A model generated the notes under the pieces. That model saw only the letters and a program-made list of their open reading frames with translations. It had not been told where the DNA came from and did not search any database. Of a DNA stretch of 20,749 nucleotides, positions 1 to 6,440 are shown in pieces. The stretch lies in contig DGYN01000002.1 of the NCBI GenBank assembly GCA_002398405.1, forward strand, positions 1 through 20,749, in the 5' to 3' direction. This DNA comes from Caulobacteraceae bacterium UBA5005. GTDB lineage: Bacteria; Pseudomonadota; Alphaproteobacteria; Caulobacterales; Caulobacteraceae. The translations under genes were made by a program, and so were the position numbers. Each line of letters opens with the position of its first letter. Position 1 is the first letter of the stretch.

Positions 1-47
1 ACGGATGTCTCCGGTCCAAACACATAGGGAGGGGAAGCGCTAGCCTT

Positions 48-120
48 TCACCGTGCGCCGCGCAGAACGGCGGTGCCGGTGAGCCCCAGCGGGCCGTGGT
101 CGTAGGGCAGCCGTAGTCTC
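48..120 (-). pseudogene. possible 3' remnant of an unidentified gene
   Basis: Reading the minus strand from about 120 down to a TGA at 48-50 gives a short protein-like tail (RLPYDHGPLGLTG, then TAVLRGAR and stop). Its composition looks more like real protein than the arginine-rich noise of the other frames. The reading frame continues upstream straight into the REP-like repeat at 121-165, where no start codon or recognisable domain follows. It could be the end of a gene cut by repeat insertion, or simple chance in GC-rich DNA. I do not recognise a family, and confidence is low. Confidence 0.2.
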
Positions 121-262
121 AAATTCTTCCGCGTAGGGGAAGGGGGACCGCGTAGCGGTGGAAGAGGTCGTGTGACGGTGCGCGCCCGTCAACGGCTCAG
201 GCTCGGATAACCCCATCCACCATGCTTCGCATGGTCCCCCTTCCCCTACGGGGAAGGAATTG
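121..262. repeat. inverted pair of REP-like palindromic repeats
   Basis: Two copies of one palindromic unit face each other. The + copy (about 121-165) and the minus copy (about 262-211) share the order AATTC, CTTCC, GTAGGGGAAGGGGGACC and GGTGG. Each has two small hairpins. In the first copy the second hairpin is ACCGC-gta-GCGGT (147-159). In the second copy it is ACCATGC-ttc-GCATGGT (219-235, + strand), so the stem sequence differs while pairing is kept. The other hairpin of the second copy is CCTTCCCC-tac-GGGGAAGG (239-257). The arrangement resembles the paired REP (BIME-like) elements of other bacteria. It begins 4 bp past the SDR stop and could also end that transcript, although no T-run follows. 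Confidence 0.7.
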
Positions 263-265
263 GAG

Positions 266-1003
266 CTAGCCCCGCCCGATCAGCGGCATCTTGGTGGCCA
301 TCACCGTCATGAACTGGACGTTGGCCGATAGCGGCAGCCCGGCCATGTAGAGCACGGCGTCGGCCACGTGGCGGACGTCCATCATCGGCTCCACCAGGGT
401 ATCGCCATTGGCCTGGGGCAAACCGCTTTTGGCCCTGGCCATCAGTTCGGTGTCCGCATTGCCGATGTCGATCTGGCCGCAGGCGATGTCGTAGGCGCGG
501 CCGTCCAGCGAGGTCGCCTTGGTGAGGCCCGTCATAGCGTGCTTGGTGGCGGTATAGGCGGAGGACCGGGGCCTTGGCCGGTCGGCGCTGATCGAGCCGT
601 TGTTGATGATCCGGCCGCCCCTGGGGTCCTGGTCCTTCATCATTCGAAAGGCGTGCTGGGTGCAGAGGAAGGCCGCCGTGAGGTTGGTGTCGACCACCGC
701 CTGCCAGGCGGCCAGCGGCACCTCTTCCAGCGGCACGGGCGGCGCCCCGATACCGGCGTTGTTGAACAACAGGTCGAGGCGGCCAAAGCGCTCCCTCACC
801 GCCGCGAACAGGGCGTCGATCTCCTCAGGTTTGACGACATCGGTCTGCTGGATGAGGGCCTCACCGCCGGCAAGCCTCGCGGTCTCTTCCAGGGCCTCGC
901 GCCGGCGGCCGGCGAGCGCCACGACCCAACCGTTCTTCGCCAAAATGACAGAGGCGGCCCGGCCGACGCCCGAGCCCGCTCCGGTGATCACGGCGACCTT
1001 CAT
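266..1003 (-). CDS. SDR family NAD(P)-dependent oxidoreductase
   Basis: A 245-residue classical short-chain dehydrogenase/reductase of normal family length. The nucleotide-binding motif TGAGSGVG is at residues 7-14, NNAG at 81-84, the catalytic-tetrad Asn at 107, Ser at 137, and YTATK with Tyr150 and Lys154. Arg33-Arg35 after beta-strand 2 suggest a preference for NADP(H), which is inference. The protein should be cytosolic and reduce or oxidise a carbonyl/alcohol; the substrate cannot be read from sequence. It is the last gene of a three-gene minus-strand operon. Its ATG overlaps the TGA of the EF-hand gene as ATGA, which implies translational coupling. The REP-like repeat pair follows its stop. 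The family call is secure, the substrate unknown. Confidence 0.93.
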   Translation of the reverse strand: MKVAVITGAGSGVGRAASVILAKNGWVVALAGRRREALEETARLAGGEALIQQTDVVKPEEIDALFAAVRERFGRLDLLFNNAGIGAPPVPLEEVPLAAWQAVVDTNLTAAFLCTQHAFRMMKDQDPRGGRIINNGSISADRPRPRSSAYTATKHAMTGLTKATSLDGRAYDIACGQIDIGNADTELMARAKSGLPQANGDTLVEPMMDVRHVADAVLYMAGLPLSANVQFMTVMATKMPLIGRG

Positions 1004-1671
1004 GGGGCCAGGTCCTGGATGCTTTGCGGCCGGTAGGCGCCCTGGAGCTCTTCCAGATAGATGATCCCGTCATCGTCCAGGTCGAAGTGGCCGAAGGAGC
1101 GCCCGGGCTGGCCCATGGCGACACGGAAGCTGCGGTCGAACTCGGACGCGTCCACGCGGCCGTTGCGGTTGGCGTCCACGGCGCTGGCTTCCTCATAGGT
1201 GAGGCGGCCGTTGCGGTCGCGATCGAGCGCGCTGAAGCCGCTATTGTCCTCCCGCTCGGACTGGGGCTGCAGGATGACCACCCCGGCCGGATCGGAGACG
1301 CCGAGGATGGCGGTGCGCCCGACGATATCGAACAGGACGTGCACGGTTTGATCGGCCCGCTCCGGCGCCATCCACAGGACGCCGGACTGACTGACCAGGC
1401 CCGCGCCAAGACCCCGCTCGGACTCCGACCACACCCGGCAGGCGCGCATCTTGCCGGTGATCAGGTCGCACTCCAGGGTCACCTGCGCCGTGCGCGGCGC
1501 GGGCCGCGAGGGGTCGAAAAAGACCTGCAGCACGCGGCCCTCCACCTCCCCCTGGGCGGCGCGGCGGCCCATCAGCTCCATCACCTGGGCCTGGCTAGGC
1601 GCAGGACGTTCCTGGGCGGCCGCGGGGGCGGCGGCGATGGCCAGGGCGGCTGCGAGAAGAAGCGGTTTCAT
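1000..1671 (-). CDS. secreted EF-hand domain protein
   Basis: A 223-residue protein with a cleavable signal peptide (residues 1 to about 19, AAAPAAA-Q), so it is probably periplasmic. The middle region, about 40-140, matches no family I recognise. The C-terminal third holds three EF-hand loops of the DxDxNG type: Asp150-Glu161, Asp166-Glu177 and Asp197-Glu208. The first two have full sets of oxygen ligands. The third (DLDDDGIIYLEE) has Ile at loop position 7, where only a backbone carbonyl is needed, and Tyr at position 9. Calcium binding is therefore likely, by family knowledge. A longer open frame reaches 2061, but its first 130 residues overlap the neighbouring gene and look non-coding, so I chose the ATG at 1671. 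Both ends overlap neighbours by ATGA. Confidence 0.85.
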   Translation of the reverse strand: MKPLLLAAALAIAAAPAAAQERPAPSQAQVMELMGRRAAQGEVEGRVLQVFFDPSRPAPRTAQVTLECDLITGKMRACRVWSESERGLGAGLVSQSGVLWMAPERADQTVHVLFDIVGRTAILGVSDPAGVVILQPQSEREDNSGFSALDRDRNGRLTYEEASAVDANRNGRVDASEFDRSFRVAMGQPGRSFGHFDLDDDGIIYLEELQGAYRPQSIQDLAP

Positions 1672-2039
1672 GGACGCCGGGGCTCGAGGACAAAGGGGCT
1701 CTCGTAGGTCTTTGCGCAAAGCCTGGTCAATTCGGCAAGCTCTTCGAAGAGGACGGGGTCGGTCTTTTTGAAATTGAAGCAGCTCTTGCCCTGCATCCTC
1801 CTTTTCAGGGCGGGGGACAGCGAAGAGAGCAGAGCCGGGTGCGAATAGACCGGCATCAGGTGATAGCCGACATAGGCCTTGCCAGGCCGCACCGCACCGA
1901 AAAACATGGCCTGTTCGGGATGGACGGGATTGGGCCAGGGGGCGTTGAGCATCAAGCCGCCCTCCCCGTCCTTGGCCACGACCATGCCGGGGGCGCATTC
2001 GAGCATCAGGGCGCGAAGGGCGGTCAAGGTTTCGTCCAT
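1668..2039 (-). CDS. conserved hypothetical protein, DUF1801-like
   Basis: A 123-residue cytosolic protein with no signal peptide or membrane segment. Its central part, with GKAYVGYHLMPVYSHPALL (53-71) and the basic RRMQGKSCFNFKK (80-92), is the look of a conserved bacterial hypothetical family related in style to DUF1801 (YdhG-like) proteins. That assignment is from memory and uncertain. It is the first gene of the operon with the EF-hand and SDR genes. Its TGA overlaps the EF-hand ATG. I chose ATG 2039 over an in-frame TTG six bases upstream (2045). Only 25 bp separate it from the divergent ankyrin gene, so the two promoters must be compact or overlap the coding regions. Function is unknown. 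Confidence 0.75.
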   Translation of the reverse strand: MDETLTALRALMLECAPGMVVAKDGEGGLMLNAPWPNPVHPEQAMFFGAVRPGKAYVGYHLMPVYSHPALLSSLSPALKRRMQGKSCFNFKKTDPVLFEELAELTRLCAKTYESPFVLEPRRP

Positions 2040-2064
2040 GGCCAAGCTGTAGCATTCTCACGCC

Positions 2065-2760
2065 ATGGTTTCGAAGACTTCCCTACTCCCGTTGGTGCGC
2101 GCCCACGACTGGCGCGGCGTTCAGGCCGGCCTCGCGGAAAAGCCGGCCCTCATCGGCCACCGCGACGACAACGGCCGCAATTGGCTGCACATCGCCTGTA
2201 TGGCGGAGCTCAAAGGGCTCGATCCGCAGGACAGCCTGAAGCTGGCCGACCTCCTGCTGGACCTCGGCCTGGGTCTGGACGATCCCGCCTTCACCGAGGG
2301 CCAGTGGCAAGCAACACCGGTCTGGCACGCCATCGCCTTCGCGCGGAACCTGGCGCTCGCCGAGCACCTCCTGAAGAAGGGCGCCTCGCCCAACTACTCC
2401 TTCTTTGCCGCCAGCTGGAACCACGACGCCGCGGCCATAGACCTCCTGGTCAAATACGGCGGTGACCTGGAGGATGCCGCAAACCCCAACTCCACGCCGT
2501 TCATCGAGTCCGCCAGCTGCGGCCGCTTTGTCCCCGCAGCGGCCCTGGCGCGCCACGGGGCCAACACCGATGCTCGGGACAAAAAGGGCCGCACCGCCCT
2601 GCACATACTTCTGGGAAAAGGCGCCCCCTACGAGGCGGTCAAGACGGTCATCGACATGGGCTGCAGCATCGACATCCCCGGCCCCTACGGCCGCACGGCG
2701 CGCCAGATCATGGCGCGGAAGAAGGAGGTGAGGTTCAGGAAGCTGGCCGGGGACATGTAA
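2065..2760 (+). CDS. ankyrin repeat protein
   Basis: A 231-residue protein made almost wholly of ankyrin-type helix-turn-helix units. Clear units are at about 36-70 (NGRNWLHIACM), 82-112 (TPVWHAIAFARN... LLKKGASPN), 113-140, 142-172 (TPFIESASCG... HGANTDARD) and 173-205 (GRTALHILLGKG... DMGCSIDI), plus a capping piece GRTARQIM (210-216). There is no signal peptide or membrane segment, so it should be a cytosolic protein-binding scaffold; no partner can be inferred. It diverges from the operon ending at 266. Its last codons and stop form the left outer arm of the palindrome shared with the nrdB 3' side. The ATG at 2065 has no strong Shine-Dalgarno sequence. Confidence 0.88.
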   Translation: MVSKTSLLPLVRAHDWRGVQAGLAEKPALIGHRDDNGRNWLHIACMAELKGLDPQDSLKLADLLLDLGLGLDDPAFTEGQWQATPVWHAIAFARNLALAEHLLKKGASPNYSFFAASWNHDAAAIDLLVKYGGDLEDAANPNSTPFIESASCGRFVPAAALARHGANTDARDKKGRTALHILLGKGAPYEAVKTVIDMGCSIDIPGPYGRTARQIMARKKEVRFRKLAGDM

Positions 2761-2838
2761 CGGCTGCAGGGCCGGTACGTGTACCCAGAGGCCGCGCAAA
2801 ATTTGGGTACACGTACCGCTTCGCGTTACATGTCCCCG
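2748..2838. terminator. nested palindrome between convergent genes, probable bidirectional terminator
   Basis: Two perfect 15-bp inverted repeats are nested. The outer arms are CGGGGACATGTAACG at 2748-2762 and its complement at 2824-2838. The inner arms are CGGTACGTGTACCCA at 2773-2787 and its complement at 2804-2818, with a 16-base loop containing AAAATTT. The outer left arm carries the last codons and TAA of the ankyrin gene. The element fills the gap between that gene and nrdB, which converge, so transcript ends for both strands are the simplest role. No classic T-run follows the stems. It could instead be a dispersed palindromic (REP/MITE-like) element. Confidence 0.7.
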
Positions 2839-2844
2839 ACCGGC

Positions 2845-3879
2845 TCAGTGCGCCTCAACGTTCTCCGCGCGCTTCTTCATCATCTCGTCGAACTGGCCCC
2901 AGACGCCGTCGCCGCCATGCCATTGGCCGCGGGTGGCCGCCTTGGAGTATTCGGTGGCGCGGGCTTCGAAGAAGTTGGCGTGTTCGACGCCGCTGAGCAT
3001 CGACTGCAGCCAGGGCAGCGGGTTTTCCTTCACCCCATAGACTTCGGGCAGCTGAAGCTGGCGCAGGCGCCAGTCGGCGATGAAGCGGATGTAGGACTTA
3101 ATGTCGTCCGGGGTCATGCCCTGGACCGGGCCCATCTCGAAGGCCAGGTCGATGAACTTGTCTTCCATGGAGACCACGGTCTTGCAGCAGTCGACGATAT
3201 CGGCCGCCACCGACTTGGTGACCGCGCCCGTTTCCTTGTTGAAGGCGTGGTAGAGCTTGGTGATGCCCTCGCAGTGCAGGCTCTCGTCGCGCACTGACCA
3301 GGAAACGATCTGCCCCATGCCCTTCATCTTGTTGAAGCGCGGGAAGTTCATCAGCATCGCGAACGACGCGAAGAGCTGCAGCCCCTCGGTGAAGCCGCCG
3401 AACATGGCGAGCGTGCGCGCGATGTCTGCGTTGGTCTCGACCCCGAAGTCCTGCATGTAGTCATGCTTGGCCTTCATCGCCTCGTATTCCATGAAGGCGC
3501 CGAACTCGCTCTCCGGCATGCCGATGGTCTCGAGCAGAAGCGCGTAGGCCGCGATATGGATGGTCTCCATATTGGCGAAGGACGACAGCATCATCTTCAC
3601 CTCGGTCGGTTTGAAGATGCGGCCGTAACGCTCCATGTAGTTGTCGGCGACCTCGATGTCCGACTGGGTGAAGAAGCGGAAAATCTGGGTCAGCAGATTG
3701 CGCTCTGAATCAGACAGGCTGACCGCCCAATCCTTGAGGTCCTCGCCGAGGGGAATTTCCTCGGGCATCCAGTGGACCTGCTGCTGCTTTTTCCAGAACT
3801 CATAGGCCCACGGATAGCGGAACGGCTTATAGGCCGCCGACGGCGTGAGGAGACCGGGAAGCTTGGATGTCACAGACAT
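2845..3879 (-). CDS. nrdB: class I ribonucleotide reductase, small (beta) subunit
   Basis: A 344-residue radical-generating subunit that, with NrdA, reduces ribonucleoside diphosphates to deoxy forms in the cytosol. The di-iron ligands are all visible: Asp74, Glu105 and His108 (METIH), Glu165, Glu199 and His202 (DESLH). Tyr112, four residues after His108 as in the E. coli enzyme, is the expected radical tyrosine, so this is a tyrosyl-radical (Ia-type) subunit. There is no N-terminal ATP-cone. Length is normal for the family. The gene is transcribed from a region with NrdR-like boxes (3942-3989) and has a GATTC (GANTC) site at 3900-3904 in its leader. Its partner nrdA lies about 5 kb away on the same strand and is not in the same operon. 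Confidence 0.98.
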   Translation of the reverse strand: MSVTSKLPGLLTPSAAYKPFRYPWAYEFWKKQQQVHWMPEEIPLGEDLKDWAVSLSDSERNLLTQIFRFFTQSDIEVADNYMERYGRIFKPTEVKMMLSSFANMETIHIAAYALLLETIGMPESEFGAFMEYEAMKAKHDYMQDFGVETNADIARTLAMFGGFTEGLQLFASFAMLMNFPRFNKMKGMGQIVSWSVRDESLHCEGITKLYHAFNKETGAVTKSVAADIVDCCKTVVSMEDKFIDLAFEMGPVQGMTPDDIKSYIRFIADWRLRQLQLPEVYGVKENPLPWLQSMLSGVEHANFFEARATEYSKAATRGQWHGGDGVWGQFDEMMKKRAENVEAH

Positions 3880-3941
3880 GGGCGGCTCTCAAAGGGCGCG
3901 ATTCGAACGGCTGTGATGTCACCACAGCCCGCCGGCCATAT

Positions 3942-3989
3942 CTACTACATGTAGTGTCGCAGGTCTCGCCCTTCCACACGATTATGCGT
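3942..3989 (-). promoter_or_regulatory. pair of NrdR-box-like sites upstream of nrdB
   Basis: On the minus strand, 3957-3942 reads ACACTACATGTAGTAG, matching about 12 of 16 positions of the NrdR box as I remember it (ACACWATATWTWGTGT). It contains the perfect palindrome ACTACATGTAGT. A weaker second copy (ACGCATAATCGTGTGG, 3989-3974) lies 32 bp away, close to the spacing usual for paired NrdR boxes. A related site precedes nrdA. NrdR represses ribonucleotide reductase genes when dATP is abundant; the nrdR gene itself is not in this window. Confidence 0.6.
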
Positions 3990-4002
3990 GGCCTGTGGAC
4001 GG

Positions 4003-4686
4003 TTACCGCAACGCACCGCCGGTGATCTGCACCGCGCCCGCCGCGCCCTGGTTGATGAGGGTCGAGCCGTCGTGGCCGATGAGCGTCGATCCATCGTGGC
4101 CGATCAGGCTGGACGCGTCATTCCCCAGAAGTCTTCCGGTGGTGGTGAGCACGCCCCCGGGAGCCGCGCCCCTCAGAGCCGAGGCGGCCACCGCGGGCAG
4201 GGCCGAAGGGGGCTTGAAGATGCCCTTGCCGAACCTCTGGTTCTTGCCGCCGTTGCAGTCCCACATCGCCGCCCTCTGGCCCTGGTAGGCGTCGAGGTTG
4301 GGGACATCCATGCACAGGCCCGTGCCGTTCTTCAGCTCGCCGTTCGGCTGCAATGTCCAGGCTTGGGCCCGATAGACCGCGGCGTTACCCGGCTCAACGC
4401 ACGCGGCCAGGACCACGTCCGAGCCCTTAGCCATGCCGGTCAGGCAGTGCACACGGCCGTTCAGGTTGGAATAGATCTTGTTGTTCGACACCGCGCCGAA
4501 GAAGTCCTGGTTGAAGCCGCCATGGCAGCCCCAGAGCAGGAGGTGACCATCGGTCTGGCGGATATCGAGGCAAAGGGTGGGTTTCATGGCCACCACCATG
4601 ACCTCGGCCTTGGCCGGAGCGGGCGGGGTAAGCATACAGACACTCAATGCCGCCACGAGGACGGTGACAAACATCCCGGCTTTCAT
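4003..4686 (-). CDS. secreted ricin-type beta-trefoil lectin with octapeptide tail (paralogue 1)
   Basis: A 227-residue protein with a signal peptide (1 to about 27, PAKA-E). Residues 29-153 are a ricin-B-like beta-trefoil of three subdomains. It shows the repeated LCLDI/LCMDV and W-[DG]-C features and the QxW-type positions NQDF (59-62), QAW (108-110) and NQRF (149-152). A proline/alanine linker leads to a C-terminal array at 186-211 of 8-residue units ending SSLIGHDGST LIGHDGST LI. It probably binds carbohydrate outside the cytoplasm, which is inference from the fold. It sits 107 bp downstream of a paralogue on the same strand, separated by a terminator hairpin, so it probably has its own promoter. 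Ligand and tail function are unknown. Confidence 0.87.
   Translation of the reverse strand: MKAGMFVTVLVAALSVCMLTPPAPAKAEVMVVAMKPTLCLDIRQTDGHLLLWGCHGGFNQDFFGAVSNNKIYSNLNGRVHCLTGMAKGSDVVLAACVEPGNAAVYRAQAWTLQPNGELKNGTGLCMDVPNLDAYQGQRAAMWDCNGGKNQRFGKGIFKPPSALPAVAASALRGAAPGGVLTTTGRLLGNDASSLIGHDGSTLIGHDGSTLINQGAAGAVQITGGALR
4057..4128 (-). repeat. three 24-bp tandem repeats encoding lectin octapeptides
   Basis: Three in-frame 24-bp units (4057-4080, 4081-4104, 4105-4128) encode the octapeptides LIGHDGST, LIGHDGST and LLGNDASS. The first two differ at only a few bases, while the third is diverged. Because the unit is a multiple of three, copy number could change without breaking the frame. Confidence 0.85.
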
Positions 4687-4743
4687 GATCAGCCCCAGTG
4701 TTTTCGTGCGTCTCTAGGGCAAGCTTAACCGTAAAATTGCACA

Positions 4744-4771
4744 GGCGGGAGTCCCCTGCGGGACTCCCGCC
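4744..4771 (-). terminator. Rho-independent-type hairpin after lectin paralogue 2
   Basis: A perfect 12-bp stem, GGCGGGAGTCCC (4744-4755) pairing with 4760-4771, has a 4-base loop. It starts 22 bp past the stop codon of the 4794-5429 gene. On the minus strand it is followed by TGTGCAATTTTACGG, a weak T-tract. It would separate transcription of the two lectin genes. Confidence 0.75.
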
Positions 4772-4793
4772 CGCGCGACCGGCTTCTCGAACC

Positions 4794-5429
4794 TTAGTTG
4801 ACCCGGATAAAGGTCGAGCCGTCGTTGCCGATCAGGGTCGAACCATCATTGCCGATCAGGCTCGCGCCGTCATTGCCCACCAAGCCGGCGCCATCGCGCG
4901 AGATGATGCGGCCGCCGCTGTTGTAGATCGCGCCGACTTCCGGCCTGCCGCCGCCGCCGAGGGTAGTGGATGGGACGATCGAAGCCGGCACAATGGAGCC
5001 GTAGCCCCACTTCTGATTACCGCCGCCGTTGCAGTCCCACATGGTCAGGGGCTGGCCGGCGGTGGCGTTGCCGCCGCGGATGTCGAGGCAAAGGCCGGTT
5101 TCGTTCTTCAGCGTCCGGTTGTCCTGCATGCCCCAGCGCTGGCCGGGCCTGCTGGCGCAACCGGTCCAACGCACATCGCCGCCCTTGGTCGAACCTTCCA
5201 GGCATTTGCCGTTGTAGGAAATCTGGCCATAGGCGCGGGTGTAGAAATTCTGGTTCGGGCCTGTATGGCAGTTCCACAGCACCAGCCGCCCCTGGGATTC
5301 AGCGATATCGAGGCACAGGGTCGGCTTGATCTTGGCGACCAGCATCTCGGCGTTGGCCACAGCCGGAAGGGTCGCGGCGCCAAGGCCAGACGCCGCCGCC
5401 AGGGCGACCATCATCATCTTGATCTTCAT
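4794..5429 (-). CDS. secreted ricin-type beta-trefoil lectin with octapeptide tail (paralogue 2)
   Basis: A 211-residue protein with a signal peptide (1 to about 27, AVANA-E). The beta-trefoil spans about 28-142, with LCLDI at 38-42 and 113-117 and the three QxW-type positions NQNF (59-62), QRW (97-99) and NQKW (138-141). Cys-rich WNC/WDC pairs are typical of ricin-B domains. After a glycine-rich linker, residues 175-206 form four octads: IISRDGAG, LVGNDGAS, LIGNDGST and LIGNDGST. The open frame continues 46 codons upstream, but the ATG at 5429 begins an ideal signal peptide and the extension does not. It is closely related to paralogue 1 and likely arose by local duplication. A carbohydrate-binding, exported role is inferred. 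Confidence 0.87.
   Translation of the reverse strand: MKIKMMMVALAAASGLGAATLPAVANAEMLVAKIKPTLCLDIAESQGRLVLWNCHTGPNQNFYTRAYGQISYNGKCLEGSTKGGDVRWTGCASRPGQRWGMQDNRTLKNETGLCLDIRGGNATAGQPLTMWDCNGGGNQKWGYGSIVPASIVPSTTLGGGGRPEVGAIYNSGGRIISRDGAGLVGNDGASLIGNDGSTLIGNDGSTFIRVN
4810..4905 (-). repeat. four 24-bp tandem repeats encoding lectin octapeptides
   Basis: Four in-frame 24-bp units (4810-4833, 4834-4857, 4858-4881, 4882-4905) encode the C-terminal octads of paralogue 2. They become more diverged going upstream in the gene, as expected if copies were added at the 3' end. Differences from the paralogue-1 array suggest independent evolution after duplication. Confidence 0.85.
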
Positions 5430-5593
5430 ATCAAATTTCCCCACAACGGTTTGTCCCCATGACAACTTGCGCTGCAACCCCGCCTTATTGCAACCATATC
5501 CCTGAACGGCGGCTGACAGAGAAAGTCGGGTACCAGTCACATAGCCTTGACCGCGCGATCCGCGCACCCCGCGTTAGAGTGGGTTTTGTCAAA

Positions 5594-5599
5594 AGGAGG
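5594..5599 (+). promoter_or_regulatory. strong Shine-Dalgarno site deciding the DUF6152 start
   Basis: AGGAGG lies five bases before the ATG at 5605 and fixes that start. The 175-bp divergent region 5430-5604 must hold promoters for both this gene and lectin paralogue 2. I see no convincing operator in it. Confidence 0.8.
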
Positions 5600-5604
5600 C
5601 TCTC

Positions 5605-5958
5605 ATGTTCCGATCCATGAAGTACGCGTCCATCCTCGTCGCCCTGGCCATTCCGGCCGCCGCCCTGGCCCACCACGGCTGGTCCGGCTACGACGAGGCC
5701 AAGATCATCAAACACACCGCGCCGCTGAAGGACCTCACCTGGGGCAATCCCCACGGGATGGCCAAGGTGGCCTATCTGGGCAAGGAGTGGGTGGTGGTGC
5801 TGGCCCCCACCACGCGCATGGAATCGCGCGGCCTGACCCAGGCCATGCTCGCCCCGAACAAGGCGGTGACCATCGAGGGCTATGCCCGGTCCGACGGCAC
5901 GCCGGAGATGCGCATCGAGCGGGTGACCGCCGAGGGCAAGACGGTCGAGCTTCGATAG
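5605..5958 (+). CDS. DUF6152 family exported protein
   Basis: A 117-residue protein with a signal peptide (1 to about 22, ALA-H). The mature start HHGWSGYDE (23-31) is the hallmark I associate with DUF6152. It is followed by a small beta-rich domain with TWGNPHG (45-51) and a C-terminal IEGYARSDG strand pair. Members are periplasmic proteins of unknown function. The adjacent His23-His24 at the mature N-terminus could bind metal, which is speculation. A strong AGGAGG precedes the start. The next gene begins three bases after the stop, so the two form a translationally linked pair. Confidence 0.85.
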   Translation: MFRSMKYASILVALAIPAAALAHHGWSGYDEAKIIKHTAPLKDLTWGNPHGMAKVAYLGKEWVVVLAPTTRMESRGLTQAMLAPNKAVTIEGYARSDGTPEMRIERVTAEGKTVELR

Positions 5959-5960
5959 GC

Positions 5961-6431
5961 TTGATCCAGGACCTCGCCCAGGCGCTGCAGACCTCAAGCT
6001 TCGGCGCCTTCGCGCGGGGATCGGCCTATCCCTACGCCAACCTGGTCCATCTGCTGGGACTGGTGATGCTGGTGGGCGGTATCGGACTTTTGGACCTGAG
6101 GATGACCGGGCTGTTTCGCAGCCTGCCCCTGCAGGCGGTATCGCGCGTTCTGACGCCTTTTGCGGTCGCAGGCCTGATCCTGATGGTCCCAAGCGGCTTT
6201 ACGATGTTTGCGGCCGACGCCGTTCCCCTGTCGCGGTCAGACACCTTCCGCTGGAAGCTTTCCCTCATCGCCCTGGCGCTGGCCAATGCGGCGGTCTTCC
6301 GGGTGCTGTGGCGCCGTCACGTCGAGGGGGTGGATCCGAACCTGCCGACGGCCGCGCGGCTCATGGCGGGGGTGTCGATCGTACTCTGGCTCTGGATCGC
6401 CGCCCTGGGGCGGTTGATCGCCTACGCCTAG
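5961..6431 (+). CDS. DUF6644-like four-helix membrane protein
   Basis: A 156-residue inner-membrane protein with predicted helices at about 25-48, 61-82, 98-117 and 133-155. The features are YPYANLVHLLGL with His30 at the start of helix 1, a GGIGLLDLR turn, and a C-terminal GRLIAYA. These fit DUF6644, which I recall as a partner of DUF6152 proteins; the assignment is from memory. No ATG lies in a suitable place, so I chose the TTG at 5961, three bases past the DUF6152 stop. The Shine-Dalgarno sequence is poor, which implies coupling to the upstream gene. The membrane histidines might bind heme, as in cytochrome b561-like families, but only a family-level check could say. It converges on the next gene with 9 bp between. 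Confidence 0.72.
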   Translation: MIQDLAQALQTSSFGAFARGSAYPYANLVHLLGLVMLVGGIGLLDLRMTGLFRSLPLQAVSRVLTPFAVAGLILMVPSGFTMFAADAVPLSRSDTFRWKLSLIALALANAAVFRVLWRRHVEGVDPNLPTAARLMAGVSIVLWLWIAALGRLIAYA

Positions 6432-6440
6432 GCCAGAGGT

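Noticed and set aside
1672..2061. N-terminal extension of the EF-hand frame
   Set aside because: It overlaps the better-supported 123-residue gene, is Arg/Pro-rich, and the signal peptide begins at 1671.
3993..4001. DnaA-box-like TGTGGACGG near the nrdB upstream region
   Set aside because: It matches only about six of nine positions of the consensus, and no cluster is present.
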